Source: an uncultured Balneolaceae bacterium
GTDB lineage: Bacteria; Bacteroidota; Rhodothermia; Balneolales; Balneolaceae
Assembly (NCBI GenBank): GCA_938003885.1
Contig: CALKWT010000021.1
Location: 1-22,218, forward strand
Direction: 5' to 3'
DNA length: 22,218 nt
In this document: positions 1-8,265 of the stretch, one piece after another
How the letters are laid out: each line of letters opens with the position of its first letter
How positions within the stretch are numbered: position 1 is the stretch's first letter
Translations under genes and position numbers: made by a program
The notes under the pieces: generated by a model
What the model was told of the DNA's origin: nothing
Database searches by the model: none
What the model saw: the letters and a program-made list of their open reading frames with translations, nothing else

Positions 1-807
1 ACTCCGGCCCAGTTCGAAGTGAACCTGTTGGCCCTCCCGCACTTTCAGGTGTTGCTCAATCAGCTTGAAGAAAGATTCAAAATCAGGGATCGGCTCCCCG
101 TGCGGGTCTTAGTAATTGATCCCTAACCCTCCACCCAGGTTAATATGATCCAGGGGAAAACCTTTCGCTTCAAAGTGATCTTGCATTTCGTTCACTTTAC
201 TGCAAAGATCCTTGAAGGGCTGCAGATCCCGGATCTGCGATCCGATATGAAAATGAATACCGGTCAGCTTGACAGAATCCAGAGTGGGCAGCAGTTCAAA
301 TAACTGAGGTAGTTTATCTGTTGTGATACCAAATTTATTTTCGTTCAACCCGGTGGTGATATACTTATGGGTCTTTGCTTCCACGTTTGGATTCAGCCGG
401 ATCGATACAGAGGCTGTTTCATTCGATTTTTCAGCCAGCTCATTCAGTACGGACAGCTCCTGAAGGGATTCACAATTAAAAGAGAAGATGTTGTGATCAA
501 GTCCGGTTTGAATTTCACGGTCGGTTTTACCCACGCCGGCAAACGCAATTTCAGAAGGATCGAATCCCATCTCCACAGCGTGCTCGATCTCTTTTCCACT
601 CACACAATCGATTCCCAGCCCGGCTTGCCGGATATACTTCAATAATTCCGGATTGAAATTAGCCTTGATAGCATAATGTATGCGGTATCCTTTTGACAAG
701 CCGTGCTTGCGGACCTCTTCAAGTGTCCTGTTGAGCAGATCGATGTCGTAATAGTAGAATGGGGTTTCAAGCGAACGAAATTTTAAAAGGGTCGATTCCG
801 GGATCAT
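1..807 (-). pseudogene. lysA: Diaminopimelate decarboxylase, interrupted by an in-frame stop and cut by the left edge
   Basis: LysA makes L-lysine from meso-diaminopimelate, the last step of lysine synthesis, as a cytosolic PLP enzyme. The ATG at 805-807 opens a 232-codon frame with the PLP-lysine motif YAIKAN (K48), then HFHIGSQ and the phosphate-binding GGGLGI. Directly after GINY there is a TAA at 109-111. In the same frame, bases 108 to 1 keep coding for LysA sequence: DPHGEPIPDF and, near the edge, HFELGRS, both typical of the next part of the family. So the reading frame is intact apart from one codon, and a single base change (from a Tyr, Gln, Lys or Glu codon) would explain it. The active site needs C-terminal residues too, so the 232-aa product should be inactive. 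M28 peptidase lies 77 bp upstream in the same direction. A sequencing error is a serious alternative to a true pseudogene. Confidence 0.9.
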
Positions 808-884
808 GCAAGTATGTCTAAAGATAGAAGAATTTCAGTTCGGCAGGCGGGTTGTGGTGGAACGCGCCTGCACACGGAACGGTG

Positions 885-2384
885 TTAACGGTTGTAGAGC
901 TGTTTGCCGGCATTCTCATATTTATCACCCGGCAGCCAGAACGGTGTCTGGTCCATATTGGCGATCAGCGAGGCAGCATAGATATAGGAGCGGACGTAAC
1001 TGGTGATATACTCCATATCGAGGCTGTCCGACTCATCCGTCACCTGGTGATAATAGTGGTTGATCTCCTCATCGAATGCTGTGAAACCGAGGCTGTAAGT
1101 CGGTGCAGGGATACCACGTGCTGCGAAGTTTACATTGTCGGAGCGGTCAAACAAGTTCTGTTCCGGTGCAGGGTCCTCATGGGCTTCCAAACCAAATGCT
1201 TCTGCCGAGGCGGTCAGCCTGGTGGCAGCGTCCGTGCGGTTCAGGCCGATAATGGTGACCCTGCTGGTATCGTTGTACCCTGCGCCATCGATGTTTAAAT
1301 TAAAAACGGTCTGATGAAGGGGGATAAGCGGATTTTCTGCGTAATACCGGCTGCCCAGGAGTCCCTTCTCTTCCGCTGTCCAGGCAGCAAAGATTACCGA
1401 TCTTTTCGGGGGGTGGCTGGCAAAGTGTTTCATCGCAGACATAATCGCAGCCACACCCACTGCGTTGTCCCGGGCGCCGTTGTAGATGGTGTCCTCTTCG
1501 CTGTCTGTTCCGTGGGAGTCCGTAACCCCGACATGGTCGTAGTGGGCAGCAAGCAGGATATATTCATCTTTTAAAACCGGATCGGTGCCTTTGATCACTC
1601 CAATAACATTCCGGCTGGTGAAAGTGCGCGGCCCTTCTCCCTCCACGTTGATGACGGCATTTGGGTTGGGAACCTCTGACAGATAGGCAAATCGTTCAGG
1701 GGATTCACTCCTGATCCAGAGATGAGGAATAGATGGGGCGGATCCGGTGCTGTTCTCTGCAAGCTGCATTCTGCCACCGGAGAGAAAACTGACGACTCTC
1801 TGCCATGGAAGGGCAGTCGGCTCATAAAGCTCGACGAGGCCCGCGGCTCCGGCTTCTGCTGCCTGCTGTTTTTTGTCTGCAGCTACGCGGAAGATCGACT
1901 GTCCTGTGGCTTGCCCGGGAAGGCCTGCCCGTGTAACAATGATTTTGTCCTTTACATTCTGTTCCTTTAATTCCTCTGCGGTCGCATACTCCAGGAAAAT
2001 AATCTCCCCTTCTATCTCTCCGCGGAATGAGTCCATAAGAACCAGATCCGTATCTTTCAGCCAGGTTGAGTCTCCGGCCGAAAACCGGATCTCATCCGGA
2101 TCGGTTCGTTGGGTAAAGGGGACATCCTGAAAATAGGATGAGGTTCCCGGTGCATATTCAATATCATAGACCTGGAGCCAGGTTGCGATAAATTTGGCCG
2201 CAATATCAAGTTCGTGTGTACCTGTATCCCGCCCCAGGAGCTCATCAGAAGCTAAGAAACGGATGTTTCTCTCAATTTCGGGTTGCCGGATCTCCGCGGT
2301 AATTGTCTGAACGATCTCTGACTGAGAGAAGAGGGGCTGAACCAGCAGGAAAAAAATCAGCAATGTTAACGTAGAGCGTCTCAT
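885..2384 (-). CDS. Secreted M28-family zinc aminopeptidase with PA-like insert
   Basis: Predicted exported metallopeptidase of 499 aa that would cleave N-terminal residues or dipeptides from peptides using two zinc ions. Residues 1-20 are a signal peptide (MRRS, hydrophobic core, FS-Q). Roughly residues 115-235 look like a protease-associated (PA) insert. The M28 ligands are all visible: H281 and D283 in AAHYDHVG, D306 in GARDNAVG, the E338-E339 pair in WTAEEKGLLGSR (E338 as general base), D366 in NIDGAG, and H446 in HYYHQVTDE. The length is normal for PA-containing M28 enzymes. The start ATG has no Shine-Dalgarno sequence. It precedes lysA by 77 bp on the same strand, but there is no functional reason to link them. 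The exact substrate cannot be told; the fold and location are secure. Confidence 0.9.
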   Translation of the reverse strand: MRRSTLTLLIFFLLVQPLFSQSEIVQTITAEIRQPEIERNIRFLASDELLGRDTGTHELDIAAKFIATWLQVYDIEYAPGTSSYFQDVPFTQRTDPDEIRFSAGDSTWLKDTDLVLMDSFRGEIEGEIIFLEYATAEELKEQNVKDKIIVTRAGLPGQATGQSIFRVAADKKQQAAEAGAAGLVELYEPTALPWQRVVSFLSGGRMQLAENSTGSAPSIPHLWIRSESPERFAYLSEVPNPNAVINVEGEGPRTFTSRNVIGVIKGTDPVLKDEYILLAAHYDHVGVTDSHGTDSEEDTIYNGARDNAVGVAAIMSAMKHFASHPPKRSVIFAAWTAEEKGLLGSRYYAENPLIPLHQTVFNLNIDGAGYNDTSRVTIIGLNRTDAATRLTASAEAFGLEAHEDPAPEQNLFDRSDNVNFAARGIPAPTYSLGFTAFDEEINHYYHQVTDESDSLDMEYITSYVRSYIYAASLIANMDQTPFWLPGDKYENAGKQLYNR

Positions 2385-2714
2385 AAGTAGCGTGTGTTAA
2401 AATTGATATTTTACCCTGAATGTAATAACATTCATTACAGAGCCGGAATGGCAAGAAAGTAAGACAGGAGTGCCGGCACGCTGTTGGTAGTCCGGCAATA
2501 GATCCTGTGAATCACATTCCGCCTCGAAGGGACTGCTTGAAACATCGATGTGTCGAATGGGGAAAGTCATCCCGTGTATGGATGTAGATAACATTCAGTG
2601 GCCATGGAGTTCCGAAGCCAGGGTATATGTGGAAATTAAGGAAGAGGGAAAGATAGCATTTTAATTCTACCGTTTTTATAAAAATTAATCTTTAACAGAA
2701 GAGGAACCGGAGAA
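2385..2714. other. Divergent intergenic region between M28 peptidase and trypsin-like lipoprotein
   Basis: This 330-bp gap must hold promoters for both flanking genes. Nested inverted repeats lie at 2416-2440, a 10-bp palindrome GTGCCGGCAC at 2470-2479, and a 12-bp AT palindrome TTTTTATAAAAA at 2673-2684. A plus-strand frame from ATG 2548 to TAA 2664 could code 38 aa, but it has no convincing ribosome binding site and matches nothing I recognise, so it is not called. No RNA gene is visible. Confidence 0.6.
2416..2440. promoter_or_regulatory. Nested inverted repeats upstream of the M28 peptidase (operator candidate)
   Basis: Two overlapping perfect inverted repeats share this stretch. TGAATGT (2417-2423) pairs with ACATTCA (2428-2434) across AATA, and TGTAAT (2421-2426) pairs with ATTACA (2434-2439). 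Outer CTG/CAG flanks close the element. It sits about 32-56 nt upstream of the M28 start codon, where a repressor site or a 5' UTR hairpin would act. The role is inferred. Confidence 0.3.
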
Positions 2715-3800
2715 ATGAACCTGCTTAAAGCCCTGATAAAGAGTGTGCCGGAAAATAGGAAAGGAAGGATCCCCGCTTCTTGTACTGTTCTTCTAGTTTT
2801 TGCAGCCGGTTTAATGGCAATGGGGTGCGGCTCAACCTCTCACACTTCCCGGCCTGCAGAGTCGGAATCTCACTATGCGGGTGTGGCGGGACTCTACTCG
2901 ATCCATGATCAGATTGAATCGGGATTCCGTTCTGTCCGCAGGATTCAAAACAACGCGATCTACCGGAGCTATTTTTTCCCCCCCGGTGTTGAAATCCGGG
3001 AAGCAGACCTTCATGGGATGATACTGGATGATCTTGAATTGGAAACCAGTGTAGACACCCACTCAAATGCGGGGACCGCAACGGTTATCTTCAATAACAA
3101 CCGTCATGCTCTTTTGCTGAGCGCCGCCCACACTGTTAACCAGCCCGATACGCTGTTCCATTTTATGGAGGGAAGTGAGGGCGTTCCGGAGGGATTGATT
3201 GAAGCGGTTTCGATCAAGGTGTCTGAAAACAGATTTGTCATCACGGATAATGGGATTGTCTCTCTGGAGATCGTAGGAGCAGACCTCAGCAAAGACCTCG
3301 CTCTGCTGATCACAGCGGCCACACTTGGAAGCCGGGACCGGATGCAGGTTCTCGAGCTGCCCGCAGGGGATTTTGAAAGGATAGAGTGGGGGAGCCAGAT
3401 TGTGGCTCTGGGTTATCCGAGGGGGATACAGATGATCTCTTCGGGTGTGATCAGCCTGACCAGCCATCCTCACCGGACGCTGTTGGCCGACCTGAATATA
3501 AACCGCGGGTTCAGCGGTGGGATTGTAAGTTCTGTCAATACGGAAACGGGAAAACTGGAGTGGATCGGAATGCTTACTTCGGCCATGGGTGAGAACCTGA
3601 CGTACATTACCCCTGAAAAATCGGCGCGTTCTGATTACACTCCCGATATGGTTTATCGCGGAGATCTCTATATCGAGAATCACCGAATGATTCATTACGG
3701 AATCGGTTATGGGGTTCATATAGAGGATATTAAAGAGTTTGTTCGACTGCAGGCACCTGCTCTGGAGGCGTTAGAAATTCCGGCAGGGTCGATCTTTTAA
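2715..3800 (+). CDS. Lipoprotein with trypsin-like serine protease domain
   Basis: Predicted membrane-anchored serine peptidase of 361 aa. The N-terminus has basic residues, a hydrophobic core (about 22-36) and a lipobox ending MAMGC, giving acylated C38; Lgt, encoded in this window, would modify it. A chymotrypsin-fold domain follows at about 115-300 with an apparent full triad: H139 in LSAAHT, D194 in SKDLALL, and S267 in GFSGGI. A strand with ALGYPRG (231-237) before the serine motif is typical of trypsin-2/HtrA-type domains. No PDZ domain is seen, so it is not a standard DegP. The sequence AGAAGAGGAACCGGAGAA just before the ATG gives an acceptable ribosome binding site. The gene stands alone between two noncoding gaps. 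Substrate and exact family are unknown, and a signalling or non-proteolytic role is possible. Confidence 0.8.
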   Translation: MNLLKALIKSVPENRKGRIPASCTVLLVFAAGLMAMGCGSTSHTSRPAESESHYAGVAGLYSIHDQIESGFRSVRRIQNNAIYRSYFFPPGVEIREADLHGMILDDLELETSVDTHSNAGTATVIFNNNRHALLLSAAHTVNQPDTLFHFMEGSEGVPEGLIEAVSIKVSENRFVITDNGIVSLEIVGADLSKDLALLITAATLGSRDRMQVLELPAGDFERIEWGSQIVALGYPRGIQMISSGVISLTSHPHRTLLADLNINRGFSGGIVSSVNTETGKLEWIGMLTSAMGENLTYITPEKSARSDYTPDMVYRGDLYIENHRMIHYGIGYGVHIEDIKEFVRLQAPALEALEIPAGSIF

Positions 3801-4179
3801 ATAGTACCTGTACAGGGGCACTGGCAACACCGACAGGTCAGATTTTGCTTTCGTACGTACCGGAATATTTGTTGTTTATCAACCCATGCCATTGACCGCT
3901 GCGCTCTCACCTGCTCTTCTTCTCTGTTTTACATTAAATTGCTGAAATTAATGAATAAAGTTTTCCAATTCGTTCTATAATCTGCTACCTTTTATAAAGT
4001 TTACTTATAAACAACCAGGAACATAGGCTGGCAGTGGTTGTCACAACGAAAGAAACCATCTACTGTTACCGCGTACCGGAAGTATTAACACATATACAGA
4101 GCTGGATTTTGCCCATCCATATCTAGAACACCAGGGATGTGTATGATCCAGAAAAGTTTTCATCAATCCGTAGATCCGT
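3801..4179. other. Intergenic region upstream of the CPA2 antiporter gene
   Basis: No gene is recognised in these 379 bp. Just after the protease stop codon is a palindrome CCTGTACAGG (3807-3816). Overlapping it, ACCTGT (3806-3811) can pair with ACAGGT (3833-3838) ahead of a weak T-rich stretch, a poor terminator candidate. An AT-rich centre contains TATAAT near 3976 and the inverted repeat at 3991-4011. An out-of-frame 24-codon ORF starts at ATG 4138 and overlaps the antiporter start; I see no support for its translation. Confidence 0.5.
3991..4011. promoter_or_regulatory. Inverted repeat TTTATAA-N7-TTATAAA upstream of the antiporter (operator candidate)
   Basis: A perfect 7-bp inverted repeat with a 7-nt spacer, which itself overlaps a second repeat GTTTA-N4-TAAAC (3999-4012). 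It lies about 15 bp downstream of a TATAAT-like hexamer and about 170 bp upstream of the antiporter start codon, a usual place for a repressor site if transcription starts nearby. The function is inferred from position and symmetry only. Confidence 0.3.
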
Positions 4180-6342
4180 ATGGAAGTATTTTCCGCAGCA
4201 CCTCATCATGATATTTTTCTCCTGGTATTTCAGGTTGGTGTACTCTTGCTGGCTGCCCGTATTATGGGAGAAATCGCAACCAGGCTGGGGCAACCCTCCG
4301 TAATTGGTGAGATTCTGGCTGGGATCTTGCTGGGCCCGTCCCTGCTATCGGGCCTTTTTCCTGCCTTTGGAGAATTGATTATTCCCCAGACCGCTACCCA
4401 GGGTTACCTTTTAGAGGTGATTTCACTGTTAGGAGCGATGTTCCTTCTTTTGATCACCGGGATAGAGACCGATATCGAGCTGATTAAACGGCACGCCAAG
4501 ACGGCAGCCAGTGTCTCCTTTGGGGGTATCGTGGTTACCTTTATCTCCGGATTTTTTCTGGGCCAGCATCTGCCCGATTTTCTGCTGGCCGATCCGGATG
4601 AGCGTCTGGTCTTCTCCCTCTTTGTAGCAACGGCACTGGCGATTTCTGCTATTCCAGTGATTGCGAAGGTGCTGATGGATATGAATTTGATGCGTCGGGA
4701 TATTGGCCAGACAATCCTGGCCGCGGGGATGAGTGACGACACGATCGGCTGGATACTGCTGTCGACGGTTGCAGGGATAGCTGCAGGAGATGCTGTCACG
4801 ACGGGCAGTGTCCTCACCACAGTGGGCAGTGTGCTCGCCTTTCTGATCTTCAGTTTTACTCTCGGCCGCTGGATGGTGAAGAAACTCCTGATATTCGTTC
4901 AGGATGAAGTGGTAAGCAAGGACCGGCTTCTGTCACTGGTGGTCATATTGACGTTCCTCTGGGGCGCCATGACCCAACTAATGAACCTGGAAGCGATCCT
5001 CGGTGCTTTCATTATGGGGATCCTCTTTGGCACCATGCCGCGGCTTCCTGAGGATGTCATCCATAAGCTGGAGAGTATGGCGTTGGGGATCTTTGCCCCT
5101 ATATTTTTTGCAGTAGCGGGACTGAAAGTGAATATTCTGAATCTGCTTGACCCGACGCTGCTTGTGATCACACTGGTGGTTATTGCTGTTGCCTCCTTCG
5201 GAAAGGTGATCGGCACTTATACAGGAGCAAGAATTTTTGGCGGAAAAGATCACTGGACGTCACTCAGTTTTGGAGCGGGCCTCAATGCAAGAGGGGCCAT
5301 GGAGATTATCATAGCCACTATCGGACTTCGCCTCGGAATTCTGAGCCAGGATATGTTTTCGATTATCGTGGTCATGGCGATAGCTACCTCACTGATGGCG
5401 CCGTTCGCACTTCGCTGGGTACTTGCGAAGGTGAAAATCGGAGCGGAGGAGCAGAAGCGTCTCGATCGGGAGGAGCTGGAGGCAGACAGCCTGGTTGCAG
5501 ATATCCATCGTGTTCTGGTACCTGTAAGGGCGCGTATGGACATAGCCGAAGAGACTAAAACAATTCAGTCTACGGAAGCCCAGATTCTGGATATGATCGG
5601 GCGGGATTCGAAATTGTCGATTACACTGATGACGGTCATTCAATCCCAGGAGCAGAAATCTGACAGTGAAAAGTATCTGGAGAAACTGTCCGGTTATTTT
5701 GATCATGAAGAGGTGATCCGGAAAGTTGTGGTAAGTGGCATGGCTGGAGATGCTATCATTGAAGAGGCGCAAAAAGATTACGATCTGGTTGTCCTTGGCG
5801 CCACAGAAAGAAAAGATGATGACAACTATCTCTTTAGCCCGATTGTGGATTATATTGCAAGACTTTCACCCTGTCCGACTCTGGTCGTCCAGGCGGATAA
5901 TGCACCGGTGGACTGGTCGCCGGACCATATCCTCATTCCGACTAATGGAAGTAATGCCTCAAGAAATGCGGCAGAACTCGGTTTTTATATAGCAAAATCG
6001 GAAGAAAACAAAAAGGTAACCGTCCTGAATGTGATCATGAATGAGTCCAGGCCTGTCCAGAGCGTGAGAGAACGGTACATTAAAAAAAGGAAAAAGTTTG
6101 CCAATGAAACAGTGCAGGAGCTGGAGAAGCTGGGCAAGGCGTACGAGGTCAACACTGTTCCGATTGTAGAGGAGGGGGAGACACCTGAGGATGTTATCGA
6201 AAGAATTTCCAGGACAGAAAATGTAGATCTTATTATTGTCGGAACGAATATCCGTCCGGGATCCAATCGTCTCTATTTGGGCCCCAGAGTGGAAAATATA
6301 CTACAGTCGGCTCCCTGTCCGGTGATCGTTTTCAATACCTGA
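4180..6342 (+). CDS. CPA2-family cation:proton antiporter with two C-terminal USP domains
   Basis: Inner-membrane monovalent cation/proton antiporter, 720 aa. Residues 10-415 form a Na_H_Exchanger domain with about 12-13 hydrophobic helices; RLGQPSVIGEILAGILLGPS (35-54) is the family's N-terminal signature. The transport helix has the acidic pair D186-D187 in AGMSDDTIGW; in characterised CPA2 proteins such as NapA a DD pair goes with electrogenic Na+/H+ exchange, so that mode is inferred here. Two universal-stress-protein (UspA) domains follow at about 442-572 and 581-720, ending LVVQAD and PVIVFNT, with degenerate nucleotide-binding loops (after VLGAT and IVGTN). A stop codon lies three codons upstream in frame, which fixes the ATG. 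The SulP gene follows 86 bp downstream. Potassium instead of sodium as substrate cannot be excluded. Confidence 0.9.
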   Translation: MEVFSAAPHHDIFLLVFQVGVLLLAARIMGEIATRLGQPSVIGEILAGILLGPSLLSGLFPAFGELIIPQTATQGYLLEVISLLGAMFLLLITGIETDIELIKRHAKTAASVSFGGIVVTFISGFFLGQHLPDFLLADPDERLVFSLFVATALAISAIPVIAKVLMDMNLMRRDIGQTILAAGMSDDTIGWILLSTVAGIAAGDAVTTGSVLTTVGSVLAFLIFSFTLGRWMVKKLLIFVQDEVVSKDRLLSLVVILTFLWGAMTQLMNLEAILGAFIMGILFGTMPRLPEDVIHKLESMALGIFAPIFFAVAGLKVNILNLLDPTLLVITLVVIAVASFGKVIGTYTGARIFGGKDHWTSLSFGAGLNARGAMEIIIATIGLRLGILSQDMFSIIVVMAIATSLMAPFALRWVLAKVKIGAEEQKRLDREELEADSLVADIHRVLVPVRARMDIAEETKTIQSTEAQILDMIGRDSKLSITLMTVIQSQEQKSDSEKYLEKLSGYFDHEEVIRKVVVSGMAGDAIIEEAQKDYDLVVLGATERKDDDNYLFSPIVDYIARLSPCPTLVVQADNAPVDWSPDHILIPTNGSNASRNAAELGFYIAKSEENKKVTVLNVIMNESRPVQSVRERYIKKRKKFANETVQELEKLGKAYEVNTVPIVEEGETPEDVIERISRTENVDLIIVGTNIRPGSNRLYLGPRVENILQSAPCPVIVFNT

Positions 6343-6382
6343 TTTTCTCAAAATCCGTTTTTCTCTGTCACGAAGTACAGAG
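6341..6382 (+). promoter_or_regulatory. Two tandem hairpins between antiporter and SulP genes
   Basis: GATTTT (6341-6346) pairs with AAAATC (6350-6355) over a 3-nt loop and is followed by a T run at 6358-6362, like a weak terminator. Directly after, CTCTGT (6363-6368) pairs perfectly with ACAGAG (6377-6382) over 8 nt. Together they could cause partial termination or mark an RNA processing site that lowers SulP expression relative to the antiporter. The role is inferred. Confidence 0.35.
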
Positions 6383-6428
6383 GTAAAATGCTGGGCGGTA
6401 TTAAATTCTGACTGAAAGTTTGTGCACA

Positions 6429-8213
6429 ATGATAAACCGGCGGTCACTGCTTGAGGGAATTAAAAACCAGTTCTATATTCTGGAATGGCTACCGGATTAT
6501 CAAAAACAGGATTTTCTGGCCGATCTTAAATCGGGAATAACAGTAGGCATGATTGAGGTACCGCAGGTGATGGTCTATGCGGTTATAGCCGGTCTTTCCC
6601 CCATCTACGGTCTCTACGGTTCTTTGATACCTCTCTTGATCTATCCTCTCTTCGGAACCTCAAGACATCTGGCGCTCGGTGTGGTTGCAACCGATATGAT
6701 CCTCATTGCATCGGGTGCGGGAATGATCGCTGAGCCCGGAACCGAAAAATATGTCTCTGTCGTGCTGCTGCTGACCTTGCTTACAGGTGTTGTCCATATC
6801 GCTTTTTCGTTGCTGCGTATGGGCTTTATCGTAAACCTTCTCTCCCGGCCTGTAATCTATGGGTTTATGGCTGCTGCTCCGCTCATTATCGGATTCAGCC
6901 AGCTCGGGAATCTGTTGGGACTGGACCTGGAACGATCCCAGTATGTGGTGCACTTGATTGCTGATGCTGCAGAGCATATACAGTCGGTGAATATATATGC
7001 CCTGGCAATTGGGATCACGGGTCTCCTCTTTCTTGTAGTGATGAAACGAATAAATCCCCTCTTTCCCCGGGCGATCGTGCTTCTGGTTGCCGGCGGGCTG
7101 TTGATGTGGCTTCTGCCTTCCGGTGCCGGTATCAAGACCATAGGTGAGATTCCCTCAGGTTTTCCTACTTTTAAAGTACCTGAATTCAGCCTGGATGATG
7201 TCCGGCGGTTACTGCCCGTCATTGCTACGCTGGTGTTAGTGCAGCTGATGTCCGTCATGTCGCTCGGAAAAATGTTTGCCACGAAGTATAACTACCCTTT
7301 CAACTCTAATCGGGAGTTTTTTGCACTGGGGATGGCCAATTTTGTTGGCAGTTTTTTTCAGAGTCCGCCCGTATCAGGCAGTTTTTCACGCAGTGCGGTC
7401 AGTGAACAGTCCGGTTCACGGAGCGCTCTCTCCAATGCTGTTTGTGCGGGGATGATCGCCCTGACCCTGCTCTTTTTTACGCCTCTGTTCTACTACATTC
7501 CGATTCCTGTATTGGCAGCTATTATTCTGGTGGCTGCGCTTTCGCTGATTAATCTTAAGGAGTTGAAGTATTTCTTCCGGACGAAACGGGAAGACGCCTA
7601 TATCGCACTGTTTACCTTTGTCTGCGTCTTGATCATAGGAATTCAGGAGGGCATACTTCTGGGCATCGGGGCCTCTCTTTTTGTGGTTCTCTATCGCTCC
7701 AGCCGGCCCAATCTCGCTGTGTTGGGTCACATCGAGGGGACTCACCTGTTTCGTGACATCGAGAGAAACCCTTCAGCTGTTCAGATCGATGAGATCCTCA
7801 TCTTGCGCTTTGACTCTTCCATCACCTTCAACAATGCGGAGTATATCAAGGATTTCATCATCTATGAGAGTGAGAAGCGAAACAAACAGATCCGTGCCCT
7901 GGTTATCGAAGCCCGGAGCATTCACACACTCGACACGACAGCGATGGAGGTACTGCTGTCGATCGTGGAGACCCTGGAAATCTGGAATATCGAAATTCAC
8001 TTTTCCGGCCTGACAAGTCCAGTCAAAGATGTGGTTTTACGCTCCGGACTTGCGAGAAAACTGGGAGGCACACATTTTCATATCGGGACTCACCAGGCTG
8101 TCATCTACCTGTTGAATAAATGGGACCGTCTGGAGAAACAGATGAAATCAGAAGGGGAAGATGCCGAAGTAAAAACCGACCGGTTGAAAGAGTATCTCGG
8201 TCGGGTTGACTGA
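6429..8213 (+). CDS. SulP-family anion transporter with STAS domain
   Basis: Inner-membrane anion carrier of 594 aa. The N-terminal two thirds are the SLC26/SulP membrane domain, with the signature GLSPIYGLYGSLIP at about 55-68 and further helices up to about residue 420. A cytosolic STAS domain (about 430-575) ends the protein, with LDTTAMEVL at the position of the usual D-S/T regulatory loop. Known members move sulfate, bicarbonate or dicarboxylates, often with Na+ or H+; the sequence does not decide. The frame can also start at TTG 6420, but the ATG at 6429 lies 10 nt after GAAAG and starts the MINRRSL amphipathic lead, so I prefer it. It lies 86 bp after the CPA2 gene on the same strand, suggesting coupled ion use. 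It converges on hisS with 52 bp between stops and no clear terminator. Confidence 0.9.
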   Translation: MINRRSLLEGIKNQFYILEWLPDYQKQDFLADLKSGITVGMIEVPQVMVYAVIAGLSPIYGLYGSLIPLLIYPLFGTSRHLALGVVATDMILIASGAGMIAEPGTEKYVSVVLLLTLLTGVVHIAFSLLRMGFIVNLLSRPVIYGFMAAAPLIIGFSQLGNLLGLDLERSQYVVHLIADAAEHIQSVNIYALAIGITGLLFLVVMKRINPLFPRAIVLLVAGGLLMWLLPSGAGIKTIGEIPSGFPTFKVPEFSLDDVRRLLPVIATLVLVQLMSVMSLGKMFATKYNYPFNSNREFFALGMANFVGSFFQSPPVSGSFSRSAVSEQSGSRSALSNAVCAGMIALTLLFFTPLFYYIPIPVLAAIILVAALSLINLKELKYFFRTKREDAYIALFTFVCVLIIGIQEGILLGIGASLFVVLYRSSRPNLAVLGHIEGTHLFRDIERNPSAVQIDEILILRFDSSITFNNAEYIKDFIIYESEKRNKQIRALVIEARSIHTLDTTAMEVLLSIVETLEIWNIEIHFSGLTSPVKDVVLRSGLARKLGGTHFHIGTHQAVIYLLNKWDRLEKQMKSEGEDAEVKTDRLKEYLGRVD

Positions 8214-8265
8214 GCCGCTTTGGTAAGATTCAGTAGATTGTATAGCTGCACGGGGCCTGGGAGGG

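Noticed and set aside
2548..2664. 38-codon plus-strand frame upstream of the trypsin-like gene
   Set aside because: No clear ribosome binding site or known motif; length is within chance expectation.
3063..3719. 218-codon minus-strand frame opposite the trypsin-like lipoprotein gene
   Set aside because: The plus-strand gene has a full catalytic triad and lipobox; the antisense frame shows no domain and has shadow-like composition.
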